Below, piece after piece: positions 53,070 through 62,552 of a DNA stretch of 64,000 nt; within the stretch, counting starts at the first letter, position 1; each line of letters begins with the position of its first letter. The translations under genes were made by a program, and so were the position numbers. The notes beneath the pieces were generated by a model, which was given only the letters and a program-made list of their open reading frames with translations, was not told the DNA's origin and did no database searches. Origin of the DNA: Bradyrhizobium ottawaense (GTDB lineage: Bacteria; Pseudomonadota; Alphaproteobacteria; Rhizobiales; Xanthobacteraceae); assembly GCF_002278135.3 (NCBI RefSeq), contig NZ_CP029425.2, forward strand, positions 868,001-932,000, written 5' to 3'.

Positions 53070-55163
53070 ATGGCGACTACCGTTCGCAAGATCACCCTTT
53101 CGCCCTCGCGCGATATCCCCTTCAACAGGCTCGTGCTGAGTCAGTCGAACGTCCGGCGCGTGAAGGCCGGCGTCTCGATCGAGGAGCTAGCAGAGGACAT
53201 CGCCCGCCGGGGCCTTCTGCAGGGCCTCAGTGTCCGGCCCGTCGTCGACCAGGTCGGCGCCGAGACCGGCGTGTTCGAGATCCCGGCTGGCGGCCGGCGC
53301 TACCGCGCGCTGGAGCTGCTCGTCAAGCAGAAGCGCCTCGCCAAGACCGCCCCGGTGCCCTGCGTCGTCCGCGATAGCGGCATCGCTGAGGAAGACTCGC
53401 TCGCCGAGAACGTCCAGCGCGCTCCGCTTCATCCGCTCGACCAGTTCCGGGCATTCCTGGCGCTGCGCGAAAAGGGCCAGTCGGAGGAGGAGATCGCTGC
53501 CGCCTTCTTCGTCTCCGTCAACGTCGTCAAGCAACGCCTCAAGCTCGCGTCGGTTTCGCCGACGCTGCTCGACGTCTATGCGGAGGACGGCATGACGCTC
53601 GACCAGCTCATGGCCTTCGCTGTATCTGGCGACCACGAGCGTCAGGAAGTTGTGTTCGAGCGGCTGAAGGCGTCCCACGACAAGCAGCCCTACGTCATCC
53701 GCCGCATGCTGACAGAAGGCGCGGTCCGCGCTTCCGACAAGCGGGCGCTGTTCATCGGGGTTGACGCCTATACTGCCGCCGGTGGCACGGTGCTGCGAGA
53801 TCTGTTTCAGGGCGACGATGGCGGCTGGATGCAGGATGTCGCGCTCGTCGACCAGATGGTGGCCGACAAGCTGAAGGCGGAATCCGAGACGATTGCCGCC
53901 GAGGGTTGGAAGTGGACCGAGGTCGCCCCCGATTTCGCTTACGGCCACGCTTTCGGTCTGCGACAACTTCGCGGCGAGATCGTCACCCTCACTGCCGAGG
54001 AGGAAGCGGCCCGCAACGCCTTGCAAGCAGAGTTCGATCAGCTGTCTGAGAAACACGCGGACGCCGATGAACTGCCCGACGAGGTCGACGAACGGTTGTC
54101 CGAGCTGGAAACAGCTTTGGAGGGGCTCGAGAGCCGGCCGGTTGTTTTCGACCCGGCCGAGATCGTGCGCGCAGGCGTCTTCGTCAGCATTGGCGCTGAA
54201 GGCGAGCTTCGTGTTGAGCGCGGCTACGTCCGGCCCGAAGACGAACCGTCGGCGGAGCCGGAGCCCGGTCTTGCTGAAGAAGATGGTGAGGCCGAACGGG
54301 CCAAGGCCGCGAGCTACGAAGGCGGCGAGCGCAACGTGTCGGTCGAGCCCGGCGCCGAGCAGGAGGAGGACGAGGGCCTTTCGCCCATCTCCGACCGGCT
54401 GATGACCGAGCTCACCACCCATCGGACACTCGGCCTGCGTCATGCCCTCGGTGAGCAGCCGCAGGTCGCCTTTCATGCGGCCCTGCATGCTCTGACATTG
54501 AAGACCTTCTACCACTACGGCTCGGATAGCTGCCTGGAGCTGGATCTGAAGAGCGTGAGTTTCGGCGCCCAGGCGCTCGGCCTGAACGACAGCGCCTTAG
54601 CCGAGGCGATCCGCGCTCGGCACGAGCGCTGGGCGAAGGCTTTGCCGAAGGAATCGGCCGACCTCTGGGACGCACTTCAGGCGTGGGACGGCGACAGCCA
54701 GGCGATGCTCTTTGCCCATGTCGTCAGCCTGTCGGTCAACGCCGTGCATGAACCCTGGAATCGGCGGCCGCGTGCGCTCGCTCACGCCGACCGTCTCGCC
54801 CGGGCTGTCGATCTCGACATGGCTGCGGCGGGGTGGAAACCGACCGTAGACAACTTCTTCGGTCGGGTGACGAAGACGCGAATCCTCCAGGCCGTGGTGG
54901 AGGCAAAAGGGCAGCGCGCCGCCGATCGGATCGAGCATCTGAAGAAGGGTGACATGGCTGCCGAGGCGCAGACCTTGCTCACCGACACGGCCTGGCTGCC
55001 CGAACCGCTTCGCACGCTGGGCCGAGCCATTGGCGACGAACCGGCGGTCGAATCTATAGTCGAGGAAACTCCAGAGCAGCCTAGCGAAAACAAACTGGAA
55101 GACGAAGAAGAGCGGACCGCCCACAATCAGCGAGCCGGTGAGCAGATTATGGCAGCCGAATAA
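53070..55163 (+). CDS. ParB/Srx-domain protein of an integrative element
   Basis: 697 residues from ATG at 53070. ParB-type N terminus: IPFNRLVLSQSNVRRVKAGV, IEELAEDIARRGLLQGLSVR, the EIPAGGRRYRALELL box and DSLAENVQRAPLHPLDQFRA, followed by an HTH (SEEEIAAAFFVSVNVVKQRL). Residues about 310-470 are acidic and coiled-coil-like. ParB CTPase-fold proteins segregate plasmids; in rhizobial integrative elements this long version is a conserved core gene of less clear function. No ParA is adjacent. Confidence 0.88.
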   Translation: MATTVRKITLSPSRDIPFNRLVLSQSNVRRVKAGVSIEELAEDIARRGLLQGLSVRPVVDQVGAETGVFEIPAGGRRYRALELLVKQKRLAKTAPVPCVVRDSGIAEEDSLAENVQRAPLHPLDQFRAFLALREKGQSEEEIAAAFFVSVNVVKQRLKLASVSPTLLDVYAEDGMTLDQLMAFAVSGDHERQEVVFERLKASHDKQPYVIRRMLTEGAVRASDKRALFIGVDAYTAAGGTVLRDLFQGDDGGWMQDVALVDQMVADKLKAESETIAAEGWKWTEVAPDFAYGHAFGLRQLRGEIVTLTAEEEAARNALQAEFDQLSEKHADADELPDEVDERLSELETALEGLESRPVVFDPAEIVRAGVFVSIGAEGELRVERGYVRPEDEPSAEPEPGLAEEDGEAERAKAASYEGGERNVSVEPGAEQEEDEGLSPISDRLMTELTTHRTLGLRHALGEQPQVAFHAALHALTLKTFYHYGSDSCLELDLKSVSFGAQALGLNDSALAEAIRARHERWAKALPKESADLWDALQAWDGDSQAMLFAHVVSLSVNAVHEPWNRRPRALAHADRLARAVDLDMAAAGWKPTVDNFFGRVTKTRILQAVVEAKGQRAADRIEHLKKGDMAAEAQTLLTDTAWLPEPLRTLGRAIGDEPAVESIVEETPEQPSENKLEDEEERTAHNQRAGEQIMAAE

Positions 55164-55183
55164 GCCGTCGAGAGCAACAACAA

Positions 55184-55216
55184 GGTCCGCTGGCGACGGC
55201 GGACCTTTTCTTTTTG
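55184..55216 (+). terminator. Intrinsic terminator after the ParB-like gene
   Basis: GGTCCGC (55184-55190) pairs with GCGGACC (55199-55205), followed by TTTTCTTTTT. The next start codon is only ten bases after the T-run, so it may work as an attenuator for the Toprim gene. Confidence 0.8.
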
Positions 55217-55225
55217 GGGATGACG

Positions 55226-56278
55226 ATGGCCGATAACGCACACGATCTCGCACGGCGTCTCGGCCGGCAGGCTGAGTCCGTGTGCCGTCACTACCTCTCT
55301 GCCGGACGACGGGAAGGTAGCTATTGGCTCGTCGGCGACGTCCGCAATACGCCTGGCCGCTCAATGTTCGTGCGGCTCAAGCAGTCGGCGAAGGGAGCCG
55401 CCGGCAAATGGACCGATGCCGCCACCGGGGAACATGGCGATTTGCTCGATGTCATTCGCGAGAGTTGCCGCCTGGTCGACTTCAAGAACGTCCTCGACGA
55501 GGCGCGCTTGTTTCTCAGCTTGCCGCATCCAGAGCCCGAGCCCAATCAGCCGCGGCTCCGCAATTCCAGCGCGGCACGAGGATCGCCGGAGGCCGCTCGT
55601 CGGCTCTTTGCCATGTCGCAGCCGATCGAACGCACACTCATAGAAGCGTATCTCCGCAATCGCGGCATTACGTCTTTGCACGAAACCGGAAGCCTGCGCT
55701 TTCACCCACGTTGCTACTACCGGCCCGACGACCACAGCCCGACCGAGACCTGGCCGGCGATGATCGCCGCCGTCACCGATCTGTCCGGCGAGCTGGCTGG
55801 CGTACACCGCACCTGGCTCGACCCGCATGGTTTCAGCGAGGCGACGCTGGGCAAGGCGCCAATCGACACGCCAAAGCGGGCGATGGGCGACCTGCTTGGT
55901 CACGCTGTTCGATTTGGCGTCGCTGGTGAAGTCATGGCGGCCGGTGAGGGCATCGAGACGATGCTGTCGCTCCGCTGCGCCCTGCCGACCATGCCGATGG
56001 TCGCAGCTCTCTCGGCAGCGCATCTCTCCGCCGTCCTTCTTCCGGATACGCTCCGCCGGCTCTACATCGCCCGGGACGACGATCCTGCCGGTGACGGCGC
56101 CATGGCGACCTTGATGGATCGGGCGCAGGAGGCCGGCATCGAGGCAATCGTGATCTCGCCACAGCTTGGCGACTTCAACGAGGATCTTCGCCTGCTCGGA
56201 TTTGACGCCCTTCGGGCCGCAAGCCGCGTACAGATCGCGGCGCAGGACGTCGCGCGCTTTATGGAGCTGGCGGCATAG
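55226..56278 (+). CDS. Toprim-domain primase-like protein (DUF7146 type)
   Basis: 350 residues from ATG at 55226; ATG at 55220 is close to GGGG and less likely. N-terminal zinc-finger-like or DUF7146 region (SVCRHYLSAGRREGSYWLVG, WTDAATGEHGDLLDVIRESC), then a Toprim core: MAAGEGIETMLSLRCA (Glu motif) and LYIARDDDPAGDGAMATLMD (DxD motif). These proteins are found on plasmids and ICEs and are thought to prime or assist element replication. Both Toprim metal motifs are intact. Confidence 0.85.
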   Translation: MADNAHDLARRLGRQAESVCRHYLSAGRREGSYWLVGDVRNTPGRSMFVRLKQSAKGAAGKWTDAATGEHGDLLDVIRESCRLVDFKNVLDEARLFLSLPHPEPEPNQPRLRNSSAARGSPEAARRLFAMSQPIERTLIEAYLRNRGITSLHETGSLRFHPRCYYRPDDHSPTETWPAMIAAVTDLSGELAGVHRTWLDPHGFSEATLGKAPIDTPKRAMGDLLGHAVRFGVAGEVMAAGEGIETMLSLRCALPTMPMVAALSAAHLSAVLLPDTLRRLYIARDDDPAGDGAMATLMDRAQEAGIEAIVISPQLGDFNEDLRLLGFDALRAASRVQIAAQDVARFMELAA

Positions 56279-56417
56279 CCGAAACGGGATGAGGGGCGAC
56301 GCGGCCGCTTCGTTACCGCACGGTCGGTGAACGTGTTTCCCCTCGGCGCCAGAGGACTGCCCCACGGCCTTCTGAGAGGGCGATCGGGCGGCAGGCGGCC
56401 CGGACCGGCAACCTCGT

Positions 56418-56604
56418 GGGCCGACTATTTTCCGTCGGCGGCAGAGCCGCCTTTACATCGCGAGACAAAATAGTCGGCCCCCTTCGGTCCTCCGCCAAGG
56501 CTCCGGCCCTCCGCTGCGCTGCGGGTGCAAGTCCGTTCCGCCTGCCGCTTTCGTCGCCATGAAGGCCGCGATGGGCGCGGTCGATCCGACGAGGGAAAAC
56601 CGCA
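56418..56604 (+). promoter_or_regulatory. Structured leader of the DUF2493 gene (nested hairpin, copy 1)
   Basis: Outer perfect 14-bp stem GGGCCGACTATTTT (56418-56431) with AAAATAGTCGGCCC (56467-56480); inner stem GGCGGC-AGA-GCCGCC (56437-56451). The segment CGCGAGAC just before the second arm, CCTTCGG after it and an AGGCCGCGATGGGCG-like stretch further on recur at 61370-61535, where the outer arms have a different sequence. The remaining leader is GC-rich. Confidence 0.7.
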
Positions 56605-57534
56605 ATGACCGCCGACCACGACAACGATTTCGAGCCGCACCACAGCTCATCCCCGACCGACCAGGTCCTCCAGGAACTCCAGCTCCATGGCTACCGTCCC
56701 TTCCACGATGATCCCGATCCCCGGGGGCTTCCTGAAGCGCGAATCCTCGCCGGCAGCGTCGCCGACATCTTCGATGCCCTGGTGGTGGCGCTGTCCGATA
56801 CCCGTCTTGAGCCCGACCTCGACGACCTGCTCTGGTCGATGGTAAACGTCTTCCATCGTGCGATCGACAGGATCGAGCGCGAGCTCGACGATAACGAGCT
56901 GGCCCAGCAGCGCTCGCAGCGGGAGCAGGACGGCAGCGAAATCAAATCCGTCGAGCTGGAGCGTCTGACGGCAGAAGGGCAAACGCTGATCGAGCGACGC
57001 AACGCCTTCGAGCTGATGCGCGACCAGGCCGCCGACGAGTTCGAACGCCACGCCCATTCCGCATGGCGGCCGCGCAACGGATCGAAGGTCAACCACCGCA
57101 ATCTGACGTCAGCGATGATCGACAGCCGCGATTTCCTGGCCGCGAAGAAGCGCGCCGAAAATCAGGTGCTCATGCCACGCGGACCGAAAGTCGCGCTCAC
57201 CGGTGGACTCGACTTCAACGACTACCGGCTAATTTGGGCTAAGCTCGACCAGGTGCACGCCAAGCACCCGGACATGGTGCTGCTGCACGGCGGATCGCCC
57301 AAGGGCGCCGAGCTGATTGCCGCCAAGTGGGCCGACAATCGCAAGGTCCCGCAGATCGCCTTCAAGCCCGACTGGACAAAGCACGCCAAGGCCGCGCCGT
57401 TCAAACGCAACGATGCGATGCTGGAGACGCTACCCATCGGCGTGATGCACTTTCCTGGCACCGGCATCCAAGACAATCTCGCTGACAAAGCGAAGAAGCT
57501 AGGCATCCCGGTCTGGAGGTACGGCGGCTCGTGA
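56605..57534 (+). CDS. DUF2493 (SLOG/YAcAr-like) protein
   Basis: 309 residues from ATG at 56605. The N-terminal 190 residues are helical and charged; the C-terminal DUF2493 Rossmann-like domain includes VALTGGLDFNDYRLIWAKLD, MVLLHGGSPKGAELIAAKWA and KVPQIAFKPDWTKHAKAAPF, the GGxxKGxD-like nucleotide-binding pattern of the SLOG superfamily. Frequent on rhizobial integrative elements; ligand unknown. Confidence 0.85.
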   Translation: MTADHDNDFEPHHSSSPTDQVLQELQLHGYRPFHDDPDPRGLPEARILAGSVADIFDALVVALSDTRLEPDLDDLLWSMVNVFHRAIDRIERELDDNELAQQRSQREQDGSEIKSVELERLTAEGQTLIERRNAFELMRDQAADEFERHAHSAWRPRNGSKVNHRNLTSAMIDSRDFLAAKKRAENQVLMPRGPKVALTGGLDFNDYRLIWAKLDQVHAKHPDMVLLHGGSPKGAELIAAKWADNRKVPQIAFKPDWTKHAKAAPFKRNDAMLETLPIGVMHFPGTGIQDNLADKAKKLGIPVWRYGGS

Positions 57535-57609
57535 GCGCCGCCGTACCTTGTCGTGCAGAACGACAGACGAAATGAGAGCCCAATCGTGCCATGAAATGCC
57601 TAGCTGCCC

Positions 57610-58278
57610 TCAGGCGTCCTGATCATAGTAATGTGAGTCATCAATGGCGCCCGACGTCTCCAGCTCCGGCCGCATATAGCCGGTTCGACCGGCCACACGC
57701 TCAAATGTTATCATCGTCGTGAAAGCGATCGAATCCCCGTGGAACGGCTTATCCGGATCGTTCTCTCCATTGAGAGAACCTGAGACATTTGCCACGAGCA
57801 CATCGTCTCCGACGTCTAGGCTTACTTTGTCTATGTAAAGCTCGTCAAAAAAAGCATTCGTCATAGCCATCTCACCCGAGAGAGCGTCCTCGATCATCAT
57901 GGGATCTTCTTGAATGAAGGATACATCGATATACTCCTCGAGATCTCGGGTGTACCAAACCTCACCTGAAAAGTAGCCGTTTGCGTTAAGAAAGCTCGAG
58001 AGCAGCGAAGCCAGCTCGTCAACATTGGGTAGACCTGCAGGGAGACCATTGAGGTGCTGCACGCGCTGATCCATCAAGCGCAGATCAGGCATCAGGATCG
58101 CGGCTTTATCCAAAGCCGCAAGCTGATACTTCGGCTCGGCCCTTAGAGCCGCCGCGGTACCATAGCCGAAATACGCAGCCACGATCTCGTGGGCGTGACC
58201 TGATCCGAGCTTGCCGCCGGCCAGATCGTTGAAGGTCATACGCAGAAAGTCTGCGCACTTCTTTTGGATGGTAGACAT
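57610..58278 (-). CDS. Hypothetical protein, 222 aa
   Basis: Starts at 58278. The N-terminal 45 residues (CADFLRMTFNDLAGGKLGSG, HAHEIVAAYFGYGTAAALRA) resemble the helical module of glyoxalase-related proteins that recognise partner proteins. The rest is acidic (SFIQEDPMMIEDALSGEMAM) with beta-rich stretches. No catalytic motif. On the opposite strand to the element core genes, so probably an accessory insertion. Confidence 0.6.
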   Translation of the reverse strand: MSTIQKKCADFLRMTFNDLAGGKLGSGHAHEIVAAYFGYGTAAALRAEPKYQLAALDKAAILMPDLRLMDQRVQHLNGLPAGLPNVDELASLLSSFLNANGYFSGEVWYTRDLEEYIDVSFIQEDPMMIEDALSGEMAMTNAFFDELYIDKVSLDVGDDVLVANVSGSLNGENDPDKPFHGDSIAFTTMITFERVAGRTGYMRPELETSGAIDDSHYYDQDA

Positions 58279-58573
58279 GGCAAATCCATTTCACACCGGC
58301 GTCTTAGTGGCAGTCACAAGCGCTTCATGACCACCGCGCGCCGGCAGAATGGTTGCCGTTCGGGTGTTCGATTGGGAAATCGAGATGCCGCCTTTTGGGT
58401 CGCTTGCAGCCCGGGCGATCGGCTCCTGACGCTCAATATGGTCATTTTGTCATTCGCCCGCAACCGGATTTGTGACGATTCCGGTCGCTGGCATTTGCTG
58501 CTATACTGCGTTTGCGCCGTGGTGGTGGTGGAAGGCGCGACCGTCAGACCCCTATCTCACGGAGCCCACCACC

Positions 58574-58996
58574 ATGATTGCCTTGGGACCACTGCTTATT
58601 TTCCTCGCCATAGGCTTCTTCGCCTGGCTACTCTTCACGCTTGCGGTCTTCGCGGTGCCCGTCTTCGCCGGCGTGACGATTGGTCTTCGGGCCTTCCACA
58701 CAGGGGCTGGCGCTCTGGGCGGAATCGCGGTTGCGTTCGCGGCTGGCGCCGTAACCTTCGGCATCGGCCAACTCGCGCTCGCCCTCGTGACATGGGCTTG
58801 GCTGCGGCTCTTAATCATCATCCTCTATGTCGCGCCCGCGACCGTCGCCGGTTACAGCGCGACGCATGGAATCGCCCAGATGGCGATGTCTTCGCCCACC
58901 TGGCAAACGGTCTTCGCGATCGCCGGGGCCGTTGCGGTCAGCATCACGGCCTTGGCTCGCTTCACCGGCATGGCCGCAGACGGGCCGGCAAGATAG
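58574..58996 (+). CDS. Small integral membrane protein
   Basis: 140 residues from ATG at 58574; an open extension to 58472 has no homology-like content. Four or five hydrophobic segments: GPLLIFLAIGFFAWLLFTLA, FAVPVFAGVTIGL, GGIAVAFAAGAVTFGIGQLA, LLIIILYVAPATVAGYSA, VFAIAGAVAVSITALA. No family recognised. Probably inner membrane. Confidence 0.65.
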   Translation: MIALGPLLIFLAIGFFAWLLFTLAVFAVPVFAGVTIGLRAFHTGAGALGGIAVAFAAGAVTFGIGQLALALVTWAWLRLLIIILYVAPATVAGYSATHGIAQMAMSSPTWQTVFAIAGAVAVSITALARFTGMAADGPAR

Positions 58997-59115
58997 CGCT
59001 TGACGCCGGGCTGATATCAATACCGGGGCGGGCCCGGCAGGAACCTAATCCGGCCGGATATCACGAAGGCTTCGAAGCTTACCGCCGATCGATGTGGACG
59101 CAGATACAATCAGCA

Positions 59116-59814
59116 TCATGGGGCGAGTTCTTCGGCCAATTGCGGCATCTGCTGGATCTGCTCGCGTGTTGGGGCAAACTCCTCGATCCGCCGAATTTGA
59201 AGGCCTGCGCCGATCAGCGTATTCAAGGTAGTGCCAAGTGTCCTGTGGTATTTCAGAACGCCCTTGGCAAACCAGTCCGTCCGACGTTCGCCCTCGACGG
59301 AATATCGATTGACCGGCCAGGTTTTGCGGCCCTCCTCATCGGAAATCCAGTGCGGATGTGCCGCGGCCATGAAGATCGGATGCTCAATCGTAAAGACGAA
59401 ATGCCCGTCAGGAACGAGCGTTTTGCGGATCACATGTACGAGACGGCCAAAGTCCTGAACATAGTGAAAGGTCAGTGCGCTGTAGGCGAGGTCGAAAGCC
59501 GCCTCAGGGAGGTCCAGTGTGTCGAGATCGGCGATGCGATACTCAATGGCCGTATCCGCTGTGTCCGCCCTGGCACGCTCGATCATGTTCTGCGACAGAT
59601 CGAGACCCAGAACCGAGGCCGCGCCCTGCTCGCGCATCCAGCGCGAGGCCCAGCCGAAGCCACATCCGAGATCAACGACACGTTTCCCGACCAAATCGGG
59701 CAGCATGGCCCGGATCGCCGGCCATTCAGGAGCGCCGTCCAGCCCATGCACCTGCCGGGGCAATTGGCTGTAGCCAGCGAAGAAATCGGGATTGTCGTAG
59801 ATATTCTGCGCCAT
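59116..59814 (-). CDS. Class I SAM-dependent methyltransferase
   Basis: 232 residues from ATG at 59814. Motif I VVDLGCGFGWASRWMREQGA, motif II region VLGLDLSQNMIERARADTAD and post-motif FDLAYSALTFHYVQDFGRLV define the UbiE/SAM-methyltransferase-11 fold. Substrate unknown. It reads opposite to the element core genes. Confidence 0.88.
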   Translation of the reverse strand: MAQNIYDNPDFFAGYSQLPRQVHGLDGAPEWPAIRAMLPDLVGKRVVDLGCGFGWASRWMREQGAASVLGLDLSQNMIERARADTADTAIEYRIADLDTLDLPEAAFDLAYSALTFHYVQDFGRLVHVIRKTLVPDGHFVFTIEHPIFMAAAHPHWISDEEGRKTWPVNRYSVEGERRTDWFAKGVLKYHRTLGTTLNTLIGAGLQIRRIEEFAPTREQIQQMPQLAEELAP

Positions 59815-59944
59815 ATCTGCCTGCTATTCGGCTTTTCGCTCTGTGCCGCTCCGGATGATTCTTACGCATCCAAGTCGAATTGTCGCAGTGGGCTGCGCCA
59901 TTTGACGAGCCTATCCGGTCAAGCTGCTTCTCGCGCCGGAAACG

Positions 59945-59969
59945 AAAAACCCCGGCATGAAAGCCGGGG
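59945..59969 (-). terminator. Orphan intrinsic terminator (minus strand)
   Basis: CCCCGGC (59950-59956) pairs with GCCGGGG (59963-59969); on the minus strand TTTTT follows the stem. No minus-strand gene is seen to its right before 60487, so it may be left from a lost gene. The rest of 59970-60248 holds only the csp promoter region. Confidence 0.65.
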
Positions 59970-60248
59970 CTCCCGTGATGCCACGACGTACATCCGGCCG
60001 CGACAAGCAGGCGACAGTTAGCACGGAGTTTTCGAAGAAAATGTGACCTTCGCCTCGTCGTTCTTGAATGCCGGCCGATTTCAGCGTGCTCGTTCATTTC
60101 ATCGAGTGGGGCACTCTATTTCTTCTGTCCAAGACCTACGAACGGGCGGGACAACGGATCCCATCGAGCCGCTTTCGCGCGGAGACTTGCGATCGGCTCG
60201 TTCAATGATTTAGATGGGAAGGTGTTTTTTCTTTTTGGAGCAAATGAC

Positions 60249-60455
60249 GTGGCGTTAGGGACTGTTAAGTGGTTCAACCCGACCAAAGGCTATGGGTTCA
60301 TTGCGCCGGACGACGGTGGCAACGATGTTTTCGTGCACATCTCGGCGGTAGAGAAGGCCGGCTATACCTCGCTTGTTGAAGGCGCGAAGGTCAGCTACGA
60401 GCTGGTGATGAACCGCAGCGGCAAACAAGCCGCAGAAAATCTCCGCCTAGGATAA
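60249..60455 (+). CDS. Cold-shock domain protein (CspA family)
   Basis: 68 residues with a GTG start at 60249, preceded by GGAG at 60236. RNP1 KGYGFIAP and RNP2 DVFVHISA are intact, within GTVKWFNPTKGYGFIAPDDG. Binds single-stranded RNA and DNA as an RNA chaperone. A T-rich 5' stretch (GTTTTTTCTTTTTGG) precedes it. Element-borne csp genes are common in rhizobia. Confidence 0.93.
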   Translation: MALGTVKWFNPTKGYGFIAPDDGGNDVFVHISAVEKAGYTSLVEGAKVSYELVMNRSGKQAAENLRLG

Positions 60456-60486
60456 GGCGCAGCTCGACGTCCTGGCATACTTTGAG

Positions 60487-60828
60487 CTAGCCTGAATCTC
60501 GTGGTTTTGAGACCTTTGGAAGATATCCTAGTTGGCGCTCGAGGGCGGCCAAAGTCGAGTGGGCTGAATCCAAACGTGCGGTCGCCTCAGTTAGGTTGGC
60601 CCACGCTTCGTTCTGCCGCGAGACAGCTGCCGAGCCGATCTTAATGCTATTCTTAAGACACCGCGTGTCTTGGCTGCGTAAGGCGCGCCCCAATTCAGGC
60701 AGTATCCTGGTCACCGCTCGATGCGCGGAACGTTCTTTTCGCTCCAGGCGGCCGACCACGGCGAAGGCCTCACGATAGTTCCATATCGCTTCGATGGCTC
60801 TGTTTTCAAGATCGCTTTTGTCGCTCAT
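60487..60828 (-). CDS. Hypothetical helical protein, 113 aa
   Basis: Starts at 60828. A nearly all-helical, charged sequence (ENRAIEAIWNYREAFAVVGR, AVSRQNEAWANLTEATARLD) with coiled-coil character and no signal peptide. No family recognised; convergent with the csp gene. Confidence 0.5.
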   Translation of the reverse strand: MSDKSDLENRAIEAIWNYREAFAVVGRLERKERSAHRAVTRILPELGRALRSQDTRCLKNSIKIGSAAVSRQNEAWANLTEATARLDSAHSTLAALERQLGYLPKVSKPRDSG

Positions 60829-61369
60829 CCGGTTCTCTTCTCACTCGAGCTCTTAGCGGTCATCATTTGCGCGAGATCCTCCTCTGGGTCCGCGCGGCGA
60901 ATTGTCGTAACCCCTGTAGGGGCGGGAAGGCCTGGCGCAAGCCGGCAGCGTCCATTGGAAGGGGCTGACTCGATCAGACATCCAGCGTGCTCGCATTCTA
61001 GTCTGTGAGCTTCACACAGAGCGGCCAAGCATCGAGACACGACCGATCATCGCAGAGTGGCAGTTTCGTGGCAGTCGTTGTGCGGCATCGACCAAACGGT
61101 GACGGATCACAACTACGGCCAGCCGCTCTCGTGAATGGGGCGTGCTGCCGACGCGCGATCGCGGAAGCGGAGATCCGTCCGTCTCGATTACAGAGGGCTA
61201 AGCAGCATTGGATTCGTTGGGCCAGCTCTCTCGGTGGGCTCCCAAATCGCCACGTTCTCCTTGATGTCAGCTCTGTTTGGATCGAGCGCACCAACGGCCT
61301 CTTCGATGGATGGATCTGGCCGAAGGACGGCTGAAGCCTCGACCGCCTTTGGCGCAACAGCGGCGTCAC
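60829..61369. other. Non-coding stretch
   Basis: About 540 bp upstream of the DUF736 leader. Several short frames occur on both strands (for example minus 61188-61487), but none has plausible composition, start signal or recognisable motif. Confidence 0.5.
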
Positions 61370-61535
61370 AACTTTCTTCCCCTGCCGGCTGCGCCGCCAT
61401 TCCTCGCGCGAGACAAGAAAGTTCCTCCTTTGCTGTCCAGCCCCTTCGGGGTGCGCCGTCGATCGCCTCCGGCCTGTCGATCACCATCGAGGCCGCAAGG
61501 TGCGGGCTCGAAAACAGAGATCAAGGAGAACTACC
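61370..61535 (+). promoter_or_regulatory. Structured leader of the DUF736 gene (nested hairpin, copy 2)
   Basis: Outer stem AACTTTCTT (61370-61378) with AAGAAAGTT (61415-61423); inner hairpin CGGC-TGC-GCCG (61386-61396). CGCGAGAC before the second arm, CCTTCGG downstream and the GAGGCCGCAAGGTGCGGGCT stretch match the leader at 56418. Arm sequences differ while pairing is kept. Confidence 0.68.
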
Positions 61536-61862
61536 ATGGCGACCATCGGCACCTTCAAGAAGACCGGCAACAACGAGTTCAACGGCGAGATCGTCACTCT
61601 CTCGCTCCAGGCGAGGAACGTCCGCATCGTCCCCGAAACCAGCCGCTCGGGCGACAACGCCCCCAGCCACCGGATCTATGTCGGCCGGGTCGAGATCGGG
61701 GCCGCCTGGTCCAAGCGCTCCAACGAAGGCCGCGATTATCTCGGCCTCAAGCTCGACGATCCGAGCTTCACCGCCCCGATCTTCGCCAACCTCTTCGCCG
61801 ATGAAGAGGGCGAGGGCTTCAGCCTGATCTGGTCTCGCCCCAACCGTCGCAACGGCGACTGA
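61536..61862 (+). CDS. DUF736 family protein
   Basis: 108 residues from ATG at 61536 with AAGGAG seven bases before. Whole-length DUF736: MATIGTFKKTGNNEFNGEIV, RSGDNAPSHRIYVGRVEIGA, RDYLGLKLDDPSFTAPIFAN and SLIWSRPNRR. A conserved small core gene of alphaproteobacterial integrative elements and plasmids; function unknown. Confidence 0.92.
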   Translation: MATIGTFKKTGNNEFNGEIVTLSLQARNVRIVPETSRSGDNAPSHRIYVGRVEIGAAWSKRSNEGRDYLGLKLDDPSFTAPIFANLFADEEGEGFSLIWSRPNRRNGD

Positions 61863-61978
61863 GCCGATCCGCAATGCCCCGCCCGGCTGGCCCGGGCGGG
61901 GCACCGCCACGCTGAGGAAGCGCGAAGGCACCTCGTTTGCCGTGACGGCGCAAGCGGCAAGGGCGTAACCGATGCCGA

Positions 61979-62389
61979 TCAGCGGCCGCGTGCCGATTTG
62001 ATTGGACGTCTTTGGTTGGCCTCGATCACGCTCTCGACGATGTCTTCCCAGTCCGGACAAATGGCGACGAGACGATCCAGCACTGTGGGATCCCGTTCGA
62101 TCTGGCCAAGCGCCTGAGCGCGCCACTGGTCGTTGAAACTAATGCTCATCAGTCCCAGGCATTCGACAACCGAACTGTCGGGGAGCAAGTGCTCCATCGT
62201 TGCCGTCACTATGCCGGTCCACTGTTGGATCAGATGCCACGGCTCCGCCTCGCGCCGCGCCTCCAACTTCTCTCCGAGCAGGCCAATCAGCGCAAAGAAC
62301 CGCGTTGGCCAAGGTTGCGGCCTGAGTTCCGTGACCAGAGCATCCACTGTCTCGCGAATGTCGGCTGGCAAGTGCTCGTACAGAGTCAT
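61979..62389 (-). CDS. Hypothetical protein, 136 aa
   Basis: Start at 62389. Mostly helical, Trp-rich (RPQPWPTRFFALIGLLGEKL, EPWHLIQQWTGIVTATMEHL) with no recognised domain or signal. It opposes the core genes and lies between DUF736 and the XRE gene. Confidence 0.5.
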   Translation of the reverse strand: MTLYEHLPADIRETVDALVTELRPQPWPTRFFALIGLLGEKLEARREAEPWHLIQQWTGIVTATMEHLLPDSSVVECLGLMSISFNDQWRAQALGQIERDPTVLDRLVAICPDWEDIVESVIEANQRRPIKSARGR

Positions 62390-62552
62390 GAGGCCTACTC
62401 CATCTCCCCAGCATGCTCGTCCGTTTCTGAACTAGGCATGCGCTTTGGAGACAGATCAGATTTACGTAAAGCCGACTATCAACTTATGCGTGAGGCAATG
62501 CGGAGTTGATTCACGACGTGCCGGTGTTGCGGTGGGGCACAAAATTGTCGCG

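Noticed and set aside
53187..54515. 442-codon minus-strand frame opposite the ParB-like gene
   Set aside because: No motif; the plus strand encodes a recognisable ParB domain and HTH.
61188..61487. 99-codon minus-strand frame before DUF736
   Set aside because: Overlaps the structured leader, lacks a ribosome binding site and has no recognisable fold.
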